From contig NW_003134350.1 in assembly GCF_000003605.2 (NCBI RefSeq), positions 356,380 to 420,379 of the forward strand: DNA of 64,000 bases, in the 5' to 3' direction. Both the position numbers and the translations under genes were made by a program. This document shows positions 36,331 through 50,300 of this stretch, piece after piece. The notes beneath the pieces are model-generated. The model was given only the letters and a program-made list of their open reading frames with translations. It ran no database searches and had not been told where the DNA came from. The first letter of the stretch is position 1. Every line of letters begins with the position of its first letter. The stretch comes from Saccoglossus kowalevskii (Eukaryota > Hemichordata > Enteropneusta > Harrimaniidae).

Positions 36331-39300
36331 ATATCGGACATTTTCTAAAATTACGTTAGGTAATTAAGTATCCATCATACTATTTTGTTGAAGTCATATA
36401 CCTGGAGGATAAAGTCATATAAGCGAGTGGTTTACATGGAAAATACATTTTTACAAAATGAAGAAAAGAGGGTCTGAAGGTTCCTAAAATGTTATGTCCA
36501 CCGCTGTTAGAGTGTACATTTGTATTAGTATACCGAATAAATCTTAAAAAAGAAATTGTGTGGCACTCAATCATGGAAATCTTTCAGGTCACGCTCGTAG
36601 AGCTGAATGCACTTATGAACACAAATATACAAGTTGAAAGAATTCAAGAGCATCGAATTGAATTGAAATCCTGTGCGCGGCTATACGCTACATTGCGTTC
36701 CAGTTCGCATTACATGTAGAACACTGAAACTTATCTTTCAACAAATACACTGTATATAATATGTCGATACACTGTCAAAATACGTAACAAAATCATACAA
36801 AACGGTGCCGTAACATGGTAAAGCCCACGACTCGCAGATTATTTAGGTCGACAAACTACGCAATCGAAGATCGAATGTCTCAAAGCGCGTAGCTGAGCGC
36901 GCTGGCGAAACGCACGGTCAGCTTGACTAAAATCACTCAAAATCGCTACAAACTCACAGTCTTCCTTCCAATAAGATAGTCAATAATGAACGCAAACCTG
37001 GCAAATCAATCGGTTCACGAATATTGCCGCATATCGTGTTTTCTTGACAAAGGTAAATTGAGAAGAAAGGTACCCGGATAGAGGTAGACATACGAAGGTT
37101 GACATACAAATATGTCTACCTGTAATGCGCGAGTCTGATTGGCTGTCATGGTCATAAGGTATAATAACATAAAATGTTGGTGTCGTCTAACAATGGAACG
37201 GCATGCAACTCAGGTACAGAGGAGGCGTGACCTCGCCATCGTTATAACATAAGACAGTGTGTGAGGAGTGAGATGTGTTCTATTCTACATGCATTGAAGT
37301 GAAGATAAATCAGCCCAGCGAGCATACAGTGAATATCATTGTAAATCATCTATCAAGGGTTTTACACCACAGTTTTAATACTGATTTATACGGATTTAGT
37401 TGTGGCATCAGACACCAGTAGTTACTATATTGATCTCCTTTACGTTGTCTGTATTCAACCCACACCACATCGCTCTCAGAAATCAGCTGTTTCTGTTTCA
37501 AAGCTTCCCAATGAAGAACATCCATGGCAATTGGTTACGTTTACTACATACCAGAATTGTCGACCCTGTCACGTCTTGTCTGTGCTTGATCCGCCACGAA
37601 CAGATTAACAGAACATTGCAGGAATTATTTGTTTGGTTTTTCATTTGAGTGCCACAGAGGCTCAGAGGGTATGGCTGTCAGGAATCTCGAGTTACTGACA
37701 ATTGAATATGCAAGAGAGACATATACTTCTTGATACATCTTCCACACAGGTGCAGAACATAAATAGTTTAGTGAACCATTGGCGATTATCAGATGATGTA
37801 TCAGAGTGTACCACCCACACTGGCATATCTACATGTAGAGTGAGGGTGAACATGAACGATCCGAAAGTGCCGGGAGGCATTTCATTTCGATGTAGAAATC
37901 AATGATTTAAAAATGATTCAGTTGGCTCTACAGGCTTTTTCTACCATAAATAGTAAACATAACTCAGCGATTATAATTTTCTTTCGGAGACTTGACAGTT
38001 TCAATCCTCCGTTGGTGTACTCATCGTAACATAAATCGTGAGTGGAAGCACAACATGGAAGAGTAAATTAGAGTAGCTGACACATCTCATAATCACAACA
38101 ATTTCAACTCAATGGAATTCCGGATCTCAGTGTGGATTGCCATGATTTGTGACAAATAAACCAACCATGCAGTCTTGCTTGGGCAACACCAAACACAGCT
38201 TCGTATATATTTATATTCTCCAATTAGTTTGTTTTCTGTCTACCATGTTACTAATAGGAATAATTACTCTCCATATATGTTGGGTTAGAACATCAGAACC
38301 GCTTTTAGCCCCATTCTTTACAGTAGATTGGGTAGAAATATCACTGGGAATGTTTGCTTTAAATCAGTATGAAAAACTGGCTAGACGGCTCCGAATCTAG
38401 TCATTAGCATCCCTTTTAGCTTAGCTTCATGCAGGAGGTCAGTCAGCTGCAGGCCCTTTCATTTTCTGATGACTTAACATTCACTCAAGCTGACTCAGTC
38501 ACCTTACGAACTAATCACCTCTTAGGGCTGAAAAAATTAAAGGGCAGATGAAGAATCTTCCCCAATCATAATCCCATGTGATGGATGTATTCTTATTTCG
38601 TATATGTGCGCTCTGCTTCTAATACGAACCATGAATTTGGGAACAGTTATGTTCATTTGTCATGCTAAGGAAACCCTCCCAAGCAATAGATGACACCCAC
38701 AGTTCTACCCTGGTATTGAAATTCACAATTTATTTCCTATTATTCGAACTGATCAGTGCTATATATGGAGTATGACTGGAGGAGGCCATATAGTCGCAGT
38801 TCAGAAGGCAATGTACATAAACAAAGACTAATGGATTAAATTAATTAGTGATACTATCACTATCACATTGGAAATAATCTTATTAGCTTTACTACGGCAA
38901 AAGAAGGTTTTCACTTTGCTCCTAAGCTAAACTCATTATTTAATTGTTGACAATTACTATATATTTATGTCATTGTTATCTATACTTCTTATTTTTTTAT
39001 GGATCATTGGAGATTGTGTTTAACCACTTAACCACTTCAGTATAAGGAATTATCAACACGACATTGAGTCATCATCCTTACCATGCTTAGTGAAATATGT
39101 AATTTATTTAAATTTTATATTGCTGAATCTTGTGCTGTTTTATGTCTCGGACTAGCAAGGCATGTAAGCACAGATAATGGGTAGAACACATGATTTGATT
39201 ATTTAAACAACAATAATCCTATAGTATTATATTGAATCAGTTGAATGGTTCATGGCCGCCGAACACATTCTCACGTCCATCAACGACTCAAATACAATAG

Positions 39301-41229
39301 TAAGGATGATTCATTATTATTGTTATAAATCTTTACTACCAGAGAATTGACAACATTTTTAAATTTGATTTTTCTGTCCAAATAAGTTACTTGCGAAATG
39401 AGGTTACGTTAGGTTTATGTAATTGGCTAGTGATGATATAAACTTGTTTGGTCGAAAGACTGGGCTATTTCATTTGTGTTTGTATGCAGTGTGGCAGAAT
39501 GGGTACCCAAGCGCAAATTATCGATTCAAAATTTAGCAGCGAATTATATAATCCTATATTTGATTATTACTTTGAGCCTCTGTAATTCACACAACTAAGT
39601 CAACTCTGAAAATTCTTTTGAGTAAAACAAAACAAAATCATAATCATAACACTATGTTTAATATTTCGGGGGACCCAAACAGAAGTCATTGTGATTGTGT
39701 ATCAAATATTTAGAGGTTATATATACCGGTAGTAACATGTGGTAATGTGATATTAGTAGATGTGAATGTGCACACAAATCACAAGATTTGAGTTGCTTTG
39801 CCAAATGTATTGACTCAAAATAAATCTAAAGTGCAGTGTTAAATGTTCGAGCAGTATTGAATGTACACGGCTGGAATATAAACATATGCGAATGCTTTGT
39901 AAATTCTAGTATTAAATTTTACAGTTTCAAGCGAGTTTGAAATGTCTGTTCACGGTTGCAACATCTTTGCTATGCCAAGTGTTTTCGCATGTTGTTAATT
40001 ATAGCTGTGATGCAACATGCAAATAGACTAGCTGATTTCAGTCCGACTTTGTATCAGTCACACTTGATGAGTTACTGTGGGTATTGTTTTATTTCATAAT
40101 ATATATCAATTTTCTATATTTTATGACAATACATTACGGGAAAGGGGGAGATCCTGTCGCACCATATTTTATGGCAATACATTAACTTTGAATTTGTGTC
40201 TGAGATTGCAATTGTGTTTTCGTCAACGATATTACACACTAGCCTTTTAAGAGTGGCTGTCATGTGATCTCATTGATATGCACGAATGTAATTGCAAGCA
40301 AGCTAATCATATATTTGGAATGTATGCTGACATAATTGATGGGTGCGGTGTTAGCTGGATCCTAGTATATATGAATGCTTTCATAGCAACGTTTTGTCAG
40401 CATGATTACTATTTAGTTATGTTGTCATCTGAAATGTGTTCAAATTAAATAAATTAATTGAATAATGTACCCTCATTACTATGCATAACAAAACTCATTA
40501 TGTAATAAGTAGTTCAAGCTAGGTATCATATATATGGTTATAGTACCAATGAATATCGACGTGATGACGTATGTTAGGTGGGCATGTTCCTAACAACAAT
40601 ACCCAAGTGCACAATATGGCTGACATCGTTTGTTCGATTCAATTTGAATACACTGTTCAAAATTACAAAAGCCATTAACGATTGACGTAGGGTACTTTAT
40701 GCCTATTGACGTCAAGAATTAACGTAACAAAAATGTTGCTAAGAGTATGTGTGTCTTCAATTAAGCAAACCAGTCACAACGATAAATACCTGTTGTGTGT
40801 GGGGTCATATCAAAAACGCTAATTAACTCGCGTTATAGTTAATAACTGCGTTAAGAACATGTTGGTTTAGGAATGATATGTTTTCGCCGCGCATGTTTAC
40901 GCCCTTTATTGTACTGTGCTCCTAACGTCCATCGCACAATTCGTGATTAATCTGTTACAAAAATCACAGTTATGTCTAGTGATTTAGTCGGCACGTTTTC
41001 GTGAATGCATTTCCATGTAACCAAATTAATACACCCGAGGTAATGTTTTTAAAATATTGATATTGATGTGACCATGAGTTTATAAACGCGATATTATTGT
41101 CAAATCACTAATATACCCTAAAACGAAAGACTAAATTTATGTATAAACATCGTTGTATTAAGCATGTCAGATGTAATGGAATAAAAATTATCAAAATAAC
41201 TATCTAATTAAAATAACTAATTTGTTTCA

Positions 41230-41450
41230 GCTTATGAATGTTAAAATCGCCGAAATACAACCGCAATCGCATAATATAATTTACAGCGATGTATAGATGT
41301 GTGTTCGCTGTAATACTCGTAATATGTCGGATCGTATAGTGGTTTACCTCGGCTTTCATCAACGTTCGAGCGCGGATTGTGTACATGCGTTGCTTGCCTC
41401 TCGTTTAACAATCGGAGCATATAAATCGAGCATGTGTCATTATAATTCAT
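41230..41450. repeat. Repeat shared with 49.2-49.4 kb
   Basis: Both regions share GTTATATCGGATC or ATATGTCGGATCGTA-like sequence, a CGAG/GAGCGCG block and GT(A/C)(G/T)ACATG(T/C)GT in the same order, by eye at perhaps 60-65 percent. Each has an open plus-strand frame of 86-94 codons that does not look like any protein I know. Confidence 0.4.
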
Positions 41451-41479
41451 TTTTGTTTGGTGTTATTTATTCGCGTTTG

Positions 41480-41985
41480 ATTGTCGAACATCCTACAAAA
41501 AAATGTATTTTGATAAAATCGGGAAATGTGCATGTGATTGTCACGTTGCTATGGTAACACATTATTCCTGTCTTTTATTCCAAAATAAGTAATATAGTTG
41601 ATTGTACTGTCAGGTGAATTTGACATCAACTTTAAGTACAAACAAAGTACGCAGTTTTGCGAAAGAATAGTAAATCGGAAACGGTAGCCAATGCTCGTCA
41701 AATCTCATTCAAATAAGGCGCATCCGCTCTGTGTAAAAGTTCTTTGTGGCAGTACGTCGTGTCGCTTGTTTTCAAAGACGCAAATTTTAATCTGCTGCAG
41801 AGCATAGGCCGTACAGGTTTACACTATACCGCTGATCAAATTCCAACTGTGAGCTTTTTCACTTGTTCTCTTCTCTAACGATCTGTAATAATGTTGCAGA
41901 TAAGTTAGTATCTAGAATACCAATAAGAAAACAACTCTAATGTGTTGCTTACAATGCCTAATAAAAATGCATATTTTTTAACTTT
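41480..41985. repeat. Dispersed repeat family C, copy 2
   Basis: Shares GTTGCTATGGTAACAC, AGGTGAATTTGACATCAAC, AGGCGCATCCGCTCTGTG and CGCTGATCAAATTCC with the 28.6-kb copy in the same order and orientation. Confidence 0.65.
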
Positions 41986-42238
41986 TTACAGCGTATAGGC
42001 AGATTGAATATTGAACAGAATCAGTTGTCGGCGTGAAAATAACCGTGCGACATTGAGGCAGTTCTTCGATGTGCAGAAATTAAATTTACCAATGTATGAA
42101 AGAGGAATTATTTCCCTTTGTCCCATTTTGGTTAGAACTGTGATATTTGAATAAATATTCGTAGTTAAGGGTATAAAATTAATAATCGTAGCTTGGCGTT
42201 GAACAAAAAATCAGTATGAACAGAATACATGGTACACT

Positions 42239-42268
42239 TTATATTAATATTAATATTAATATTAATAT
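42239..42268. repeat. ATTAAT microsatellite
   Basis: Five uninterrupted six-base ATTAAT units. Confidence 0.9.
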
Positions 42269-43479
42269 AACTGTTCCATACCTACCTCTTTTACAAACCC
42301 TAAGCTTCATAGACATTTTTATGCTAAGTCACTGGTTGTATGATGCTACTTTTACTTTAATTGTTGCATTTTCTTTCAATTAAACTTCAATTAAATCGCA
42401 ACCCTATACAGAGTCTCTGAATTAATGTCCCTGCAATTCACTCGGCCAAAATATTTTATTTGCGGTACATTTTACGTTTTAATCGTACAATATAGTTATC
42501 TACAAATTCCAGTCATTAAGGAATAATGAAACCATTTATGAGAATCAACGGGGTCGAGGTGACCCCACAATGCGTACCATACAATGACTTGTTATTCTTG
42601 CAACACCGCGAGCTGTTACAATACACCTTGACGGTTGACCTCGGTGACAGGTAGATAACATATGTCTAATCTAATTGGGCTGAATGTTTGCGAATCAATC
42701 TCATCTGATATGCTATGGTGTCAATTGGCAATCGGTGCATAAATACTAATACCTTCATTAGCACCGCCGATAAACTGGAGGTAATTGTGGATCATATTTC
42801 TTAAAGTAAATGTTATCCGCTTTTCCCGTGCACATATCCCTTTCGAAGATCAAGTTCTCCTAAAGTTATTCTTGCAAGGATTTAACTGAGGGACGATACA
42901 CTTTCTACTACAATGAACTCTACTTTTACTTTTACACTTTTCGGTTCGCTATTACACTGCATTTCAATCGATTTCCATGCCTTACATACCGTAGTGTACT
43001 AAATATATGTTAATATAAATGCAGTTATAAGAACTCCTATTTATATCATGCATGTACCAAGAAGAAAAATTATGGTGCTTTCGATGTGGGTGTTGAATAG
43101 GTGAATGTTGGTACCATATTAGTTTGTGGTATAACGCGTTTCAATTGATCTGCTTGCCATATAAAGGGTACCATATTTAATCTTATCCATACATATACAA
43201 TGACTAAACAAATTGGAAGACTGGTAACCTTATTGCATGCAGTATGTAGCAAACTTTCTCTGCTAATTTGTAGGCACGAATTGGTAATACGAAGACTGTT
43301 AGGTGAAGGATTTGTTATTTGTTATAGCTCTACATTACATTTAATAGTAGATTCAAAATGTATAAACATAACAACCATGACATATGCATTTACACAATCT
43401 GGGTATAAGGATGTGTTTTGTCGTTTTTGTGTCGAAATACAAACGCGTGTTAATTATAGAGTTAAAGCAAAGCGCTTCT

Positions 43480-44170
43480 GAATTTTAGTTTTGACTTTTG
43501 ACATACATTGATTCCGAATCACATTACGTTGTTCAACTTTTGCCTGCGGTTTCTACATTTAATAAAAAAAAGTCTTAAGCTGGATTCATACTGTCAACGA
43601 CAGAATATTTTTTTTTTACGGAAACTCCTCTTGGGTTTCTTTAACGACGGATTTTCCCTCCATGCCCTCTCATATTTTAGGTATTTTGCATCGAACATCC
43701 TACGGCGTGTATTGTCAAACGTATGTCATAGTCAATTGAACACGATGTCGCTGCCTTTCACAATTTTAAACCTCCGGTCTAAAGCATATGTCGATCCTTT
43801 AAAATGTTTCGATTGCCTAAGGGTGGTAAAAACAGAATATCTTCACTGAATGGTGTCCCATCGTGTAGTCCCCTATGAATGAACGGGGCTACACATCAAG
43901 TCATACGAAATTGATACAATAGCGTATTGCTATTCAAAGTGTTTACTCTCCGTGCATAAGGGTCTGATACGTCAATTTAGCGCGAACGCATATACATCGT
44001 AACACAAGAATACCGACTGAATGATGGATTCGACTGGCGGCGAGCTGACTGACTTTCGTTCTAGTGAAATGGCGTTTAAGCGGCATTGATCCAACTAATC
44101 AGTACAGAACGGTAATCAATGATTCAGAGAAGAGATGAATTGCTGAACGTTGTTTTTGGATTTGCTCGAA
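43480..44170. repeat. Dispersed repeat family B, copy 3
   Basis: Shares CTGTCAACGACAGAATATTT, TAGGTATTTTGCATCGAACA, AACGTATGTCATAGTC, GTTTCGATTGCCTAAGGGTG and CCAACTAATCAGTACA with copies 1 and 2. A 113-codon plus-strand frame over its left part is not conserved in the other copies and is not called a gene. Confidence 0.65.
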
Positions 44171-46782
44171 TTAAATCTAGGGCTTTAAACATGGAGTGAG
44201 TGAAATATATTCCATGAATATTATGCTAAAATAGCTTTGACTAAGAAATATTATCGCACAGTGTTAGGGATACCCAATCTGTTACAAATCAGTTATGTCT
44301 AAGATACAGTCGACATGATGTATGGATCGTATGTCGTCATACGCGATAATTTGATCTTTCGCAGTTAAGACCCTGGTTTGTTAATAACGTTGGACGTAGT
44401 TTAGTAGTTACCGTTAAATCGCTGATTCCCATTTCTTTTTCTATCACTGATAATCATTAAAAATGAATGCAACAGAAGTGTGGTTAAAAAGACTATTGGG
44501 TGTTGAGACCAATTTAGTTAAACACTCAAGATATAACCTCTGGATTTCTTTTGGAAAAGTCTCGCATGTGCCGAATCGAATAATATGGGTTTTGATATTT
44601 CGGTATACCAGATTTGTAATGAGTTTTTCCTTGGTATGGTAAGGTATGGTATGGTATGGTATTTTGCATATCTAACACCGTTGTATTTGGAGCAGAATCA
44701 GTTTAGCATTTCACATACTTTGGCAACATTTTTCACCTACAGCACAATATCCTAAATACAATAGCTGCAAAGCAGCAATTATAAAAAAAGGAAGACCAAA
44801 GCATTACTTATATACACTTTAAGAGCATAGAGAGAGAAGAAAGTAGAGCGTATTGATTATCTTATTTGACTATAGGCTTTTAATTAGAGATCCAAACCTA
44901 TAGGGACATGGTGCCCTCTTGTTACTTATAATTTTTTCAGTCGTATTTTTCGTGATTCGTTATGAGAACTGCTGAACGGAATGCTGCCAGGGAATAATAT
45001 AAACTGAGCAGCGTGATTTTTTTTGTTGTAGCATTAACAGATGCTCTATCAATATCACGAATAAAAATATCAAGTGATTGTGTTCACTATATATTACCAT
45101 TTGATTCATTTTCAAGTTTAAACAATTGATCAAGTGATGCAGAAGTGCTCTGTTTATCAGGTCCCAACATAGTGATTTTTGGTTATAGCAATGAAAATAT
45201 AGTATTGTACGTCAATTGTCAAGTGTCATTAAACCACTAATCTTAGCACATTTTTCATGTAAAATGCATCACAGTTTGAAAATTGTGTGGAGATTGGCCA
45301 CGTGGTTTGGCAGCAAATCCGGCGTTAAAAGAATAGGGAAGTGTTCTATTTATCATATTGGTCTTATTTACAATAAATCTTTCGCATACTGATGATAATG
45401 ATGTATTTTCATTGGATGGTTGGAGTATGTAAAGTAAAAAAACACTACAGTGCATGTTCAAGGTACATGATTAGTAATACATGTGTTTGTTTGTAGTTGT
45501 TGGGGACTACGTTGAGTTTGTCAGTTCCAGGTCTAGCAGAATCGGAATTCTAGCTAACCACAAGACAGTCATGACAACATTACCTCTTCAAAAAAATACC
45601 AGTGACTTCCCACATTATATTGGTTATTTAAGCTAAACAGAAACCTTAAAAAACATGCTCTAACAATACCAAAAAATATTTCATATTCCTACCAAGATCT
45701 AGTGACAAAATGTGAAAAATCAACTAGATGATCTCGAAACATTATTTGTCTCATGCAGAAAGTTCCTTTATGCTACTGGTAGGACCGAATATGCTCACTC
45801 CGTTGCAAATACCTGCTATAGCTTTTGGTCTTCATCTTGAGGTTCATATATCTATATATGTCTATTAATTACTCTGAGACTGATCATTTGTGCAGTATAT
45901 TAATTGATGTACTACTGTACAGATTAAATATATGTGTAAATGTACATTTATCCTATGTATATTGTTATTGGTAGATGCCTATTGTAATATATCAATATCC
46001 CTACATGATTATGGATTTAATGAATAAGTATGTGAGTGATCTTCAATTTACTGTTTCATTTTGATATTTGATTACCTTGGCTTTTGAAAATATAAAAGTA
46101 ACTGTCAGGTGAACAATTCCAACTCGCCTGATAAAGGATTCAAACCTACAAACCTTCAGTATGCAAAATTCAATCTACTCTACTGGCTTTTGAAACAAAC
46201 AGGTAAGTTGGTGATATGATTCATTAAGATGGTAGTGGATTCAAATCTCCCTTTAAGGTAATTGTTACTTTTCTAACCTAATTGTTCATTCATTTCTTAA
46301 TTTACTTATTCTCTTTATGTTCATATTTGCATGTCCAATTCCATGACAATTCGATGTAACGGTTTATTTAACTTATCAACTGTAAATGTGTTTATAAATA
46401 TGAATATGTCATCGCAGCATCATTGTCATTTGTACTGCCAATACCAGTGATGAAATGAAAGGGAGAGTAACTGATTTACCTAAGTCAGATACACTGAGAG
46501 TATTGTAGGTATACTTAAAATTATTTTGGATATATTTAAACCAAAAACTAATTAGGTCATCACATTTTCTTGTAGGATTTGTAGCATCATTATTGTAGAT
46601 TTATTTTAATATGATGATTCGTACTGGAGATATTGGTGGTAAAGCCGGAAATTGTCTAATAATTATACAAATTAGGTAAATATTATGCATGAATTTAAAC
46701 CCAAATCATATTATACATTGTTCTAGAACAGCTATCTACCAATTTTCTTTGAAATGTGATGAATTAACACAATTGGAACTAT

Positions 46783-47320
46783 NNNNNNNNNNNNNNNNNN
46801 NNNNNNNNNNNNNNNNNNNNNNNNNNNNNNNNNNNNNNNNNNNNNNNNNNNNNNNNNNNNNNNNNNNNNNNNNNNNNNNNNNNNNNNNNNNNNNNNNNNN
46901 NNNNNNNNNNNNNNNNNNNNNNNNNNNNNNNNNNNNNNNNNNNNNNNNNNNNNNNNNNNNNNNNNNNNNNNNNNNNNNNNNNNNNNNNNNNNNNNNNNNN
47001 NNNNNNNNNNNNNNNNNNNNNNNNNNNNNNNNNNNNNNNNNNNNNNNNNNNNNNNNNNNNNNNNNNNNNNNNNNNNNNNNNNNNNNNNNNNNNNNNNNNN
47101 NNNNNNNNNNNNNNNNNNNNNNNNNNNNNNNNNNNNNNNNNNNNNNNNNNNNNNNNNNNNNNNNNNNNNNNNNNNNNNNNNNNNNNNNNNNNNNNNNNNN
47201 NNNNNNNNNNNNNNNNNNNNNNNNNNNNNNNNNNNNNNNNNNNNNNNNNNNNNNNNNNNNNNNNNNNNNNNNNNNNNNNNNNNNNNNNNNNNNNNNNNNN
47301 NNNNNNNNNNNNNNNNNNNN
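46783..47320. other. Assembly gap (538 N)
   Basis: A run of N. The last bases before it (AATTAACACAATTGGAACTA) are repeated in inverted orientation just after it (ATAGTTCCAATTGTGTTAAT). Further out, CCGGAAATT and ATGCAAAT(T/C)AGGTAA-like blocks recur in direct orientation, so the missing part probably lies inside a repeat of family D. Long frames made of unknown residues across it are meaningless. Confidence 0.98.
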
Positions 47321-50300
47321 GAAATAGTTCCAATTGTGTTAATTGTACTCGATATAACGATAGGAATTCCGGAAATTTACTATTATGCAAATCAGGTAAT
47401 TAATATGCATTAATTATACCAAAACTAGTGACATCTGATCAGAGGTTCCTCAGATAGCCATGGAGCAAACATACATATACACAGGTAACTGAAAATTAGC
47501 ATAAATGTTTTAAAAATCATCAGGGACACAAACCATATTGATCTGAAAATTTGGGTCGTAGCTTGCATATAAAAGTACATTAATCTTTGAAAATTGATTT
47601 ACGATTGGTCACATCGTTTGGCCTCCATCTTGGATTTAAAAAAAATCTTGCATTCTCTGGTAATCTTAGTGATCGGATGTTGTCATGGCAACATCTGCCC
47701 AATAATTAATTTACATGAAAAAAACTGCATTTTATTTTGGGAATAATTGAACGAGTGTTCATATTGTGAGACTTGGCCACTGTGATGATGTTCACAGCTT
47801 TAAATCACAGCGTTCTCAAGGAAATGCTTAATTGAATAGAAAAGAGTGTTAGTCACATTTTAACTAGGTATAATGTATGATTCGCAAGATTCGAGGATGC
47901 AAACAAATTGACATTTCACCTAAATAATTAATTAAATTTATATTTTAAATTACAATGTCTTCATCTGAGCAATGCGTACACTCTCCTCTCAAAGAAAAAA
48001 AAAGTGATTCCACTATGATCTTATGATCTTCCTGTACAAGAAACTCGTTCAATTGTTTCTATGGAAATACGGGATGTAATGAAATAGATGCATATGACTT
48101 TAATTATGCTTAGGTTGCACCAGTGTAATTACAGTGCACGTGCCACCCGCAAGCTTATTGCTGCTGCTCAGACTGTATTATTATGTGTTATTTTTCAACT
48201 GTAAATTGGTTTCTGCTATAAATCAAACATTTGTTTGACCTACCCTGGCATGGAGAATTAGTTTTTGCTGACGTATAGTGATATCAAGTGTTAATTTCTA
48301 TAGATGTATAAAGTGTGTTGTAATTTTAATTTTTAATTTAATGTTTAACAAATTTCGAGATTATGTAAGATTTTTTATCGTTTTAATATGTTTTTTGTTG
48401 TTGAGAACTTTGTTAAGATAAGTGTTTAAATTTATAGTTTTAAATTGATCGATGTTTTAATCAAGTAAGGAAATACAAGTTCAAATTTTGGAATTATGAT
48501 ATCTTAAGAACTGCACGAATTGTTTAGGTGAGAAGTGTGTTTTAGCACGCTTCAGTCATAAGAGTCTTTGGATTCTGCATTTCTGTCCATTTCAATATGA
48601 TGGAAGACCCTGACCATTCCAGTGTATCTCAAGAGAGCCAGTAGGTCAGCAATTTGTTTCATAACAATTGATGTGTGGGTTGTTTATCAGGGGCACGTCC
48701 GTTGGGACCAGTAAACAAAAATTCTTTTTAAAGCAATTACTTTATTATATAAATTACGTCGATTTATCATGTATACGGGTGTGACTCTACACAATAATGT
48801 GCGCACGTGCGGCATAAATTTAACAAACGACTATACAGTCCAAACGTTTATGCAGTGTGAATTTTTGCATTTTTTTACATTCTTGGCTAACTCTTTCTTT
48901 GGCAGTAAACTCTTTCAAATTTACGCCGATTTATTGTTTCTTTTTTTAACAAGAGACCCTATGATGCCCATCTTCCAAGAGTGACATTCGCAAAAGTAAA
49001 TTAGACATTTATAATTTAATTACAGAATTCATAATTTCAGACAAATTGTAACACATTCTTTTGTATTTTCTTTGCATGTGTATGTAAACATTTCAAATTC
49101 CAATTGGTGTAGTATAATTTTAGTACATATGTGTACACTCACAAGATACTGTCAGATCGAAGCGAGCGTCCTCGAAAATAGAGTCCATCATTGTGTTTTC
49201 AAGTGATAAAACGTCGATATCAAAAACGATTGATTTTTGCCCATTAATTCATTCCAGCACTTATTTTTTAAACTCTACGGCGACGTTTGCGTATGCTATA
49301 CGTCGGTGTTATATCGGATCTGATGATAGATTATCTCGATTCCCAGCATCGCTTGAGCGCGAATGTCGTATACATGTGTCACTCGTCTAATCCTTTAAAC
49401 CAATCACCTCAACTTGACGGCATGACTTTACAGCATAATGCTTTGCTGTATTTGTCTATGCTAAACTGTGATATGTACGTGTTGTCGATCAACCTGAACA
49501 GGAAATTAATTTCAATTTTGGAGGGAAATCGAGTACTGTGCTTTTTTGTGTGGAAAAAGTACAATTTATAAGACATATCATTATGGTTACTGCACTATTT
49601 AATTAACAATTCTTCAGGGGAACTATGGCCCGGTTCTCGTGTTCAGCGGTGTAGTTGTCTTCTTTCTGTACACTTATTTCTATGTCTAGTGAATGTTTAT
49701 TTCTATCATCGATCCATCGATCGATGTGATTACAATAACATGCATGTCTAACTGGATTTGATAACAGTCTGTAACAGATTGTATATGTGCAACTAATTGG
49801 TTATTAGGTTACCTCGTATATTTAATACATGTATGTGTATATGTTTATGCGCTCTTAAAGTACGAGTCAAATGTCCAAAAATGCTTTTACCTCTGGTGAA
49901 TGAGTATAATTAAAAAGTGATCACACCGCCCTGAATTCTACATTTCTGGGGCGTCGTTCTTAGACTAATGCATTATTATATTATGTATCTCGCCTGGTTA
50001 CGGATTGCATATATTACCAAGAGTGAGCTTCTCCGTTCACTTGCAGATGTGGAAATTGGCCTCACGTCTACATTTAAAGTAAAGAGTATCAAAAAATATT
50101 ATCTCGATTATATAAGAGGACAACATTATAATGCATAATAATTCCAGTATACTGTTATACCGTAACCGGCGCGGAAAAGGCGCAGTTCAATTATCGAATA
50201 ACAGGACAAGCTGAAACTGTCTATAATATATAATAATCGTGGCCAGAAAACATGCGATATGTGCTCGTACTACGTCACAAAAAGACGATAACATGTCTAT

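Noticed and set aside
37400-37910. Overlapping plus-strand frames of 62-82 codons, including a QNCRPCHVL stretch
   Set aside because: Short, overlapping in different frames and on both strands, with no recognisable domain.
38149-38400. An 83-codon plus-strand frame with a hydrophobic middle, considered as a LINE or membrane protein relic
   Set aside because: No reverse transcriptase motif on reading further in either direction; the hydrophobic part is explained by T-rich DNA.
43508-43849. A 113-codon plus-strand frame
   Set aside because: It lies in repeat family B and the frame is not kept in the other two copies.
46100-46265. GGATTCAAA(T/C)CT sequences resembling polymerase III B boxes
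   Set aside because: No matching A box at a sensible distance and no link to the SINE-like family.
46689-47390. Frames of about 200 codons across the gap
   Set aside because: They consist of unknown residues in the assembly gap.
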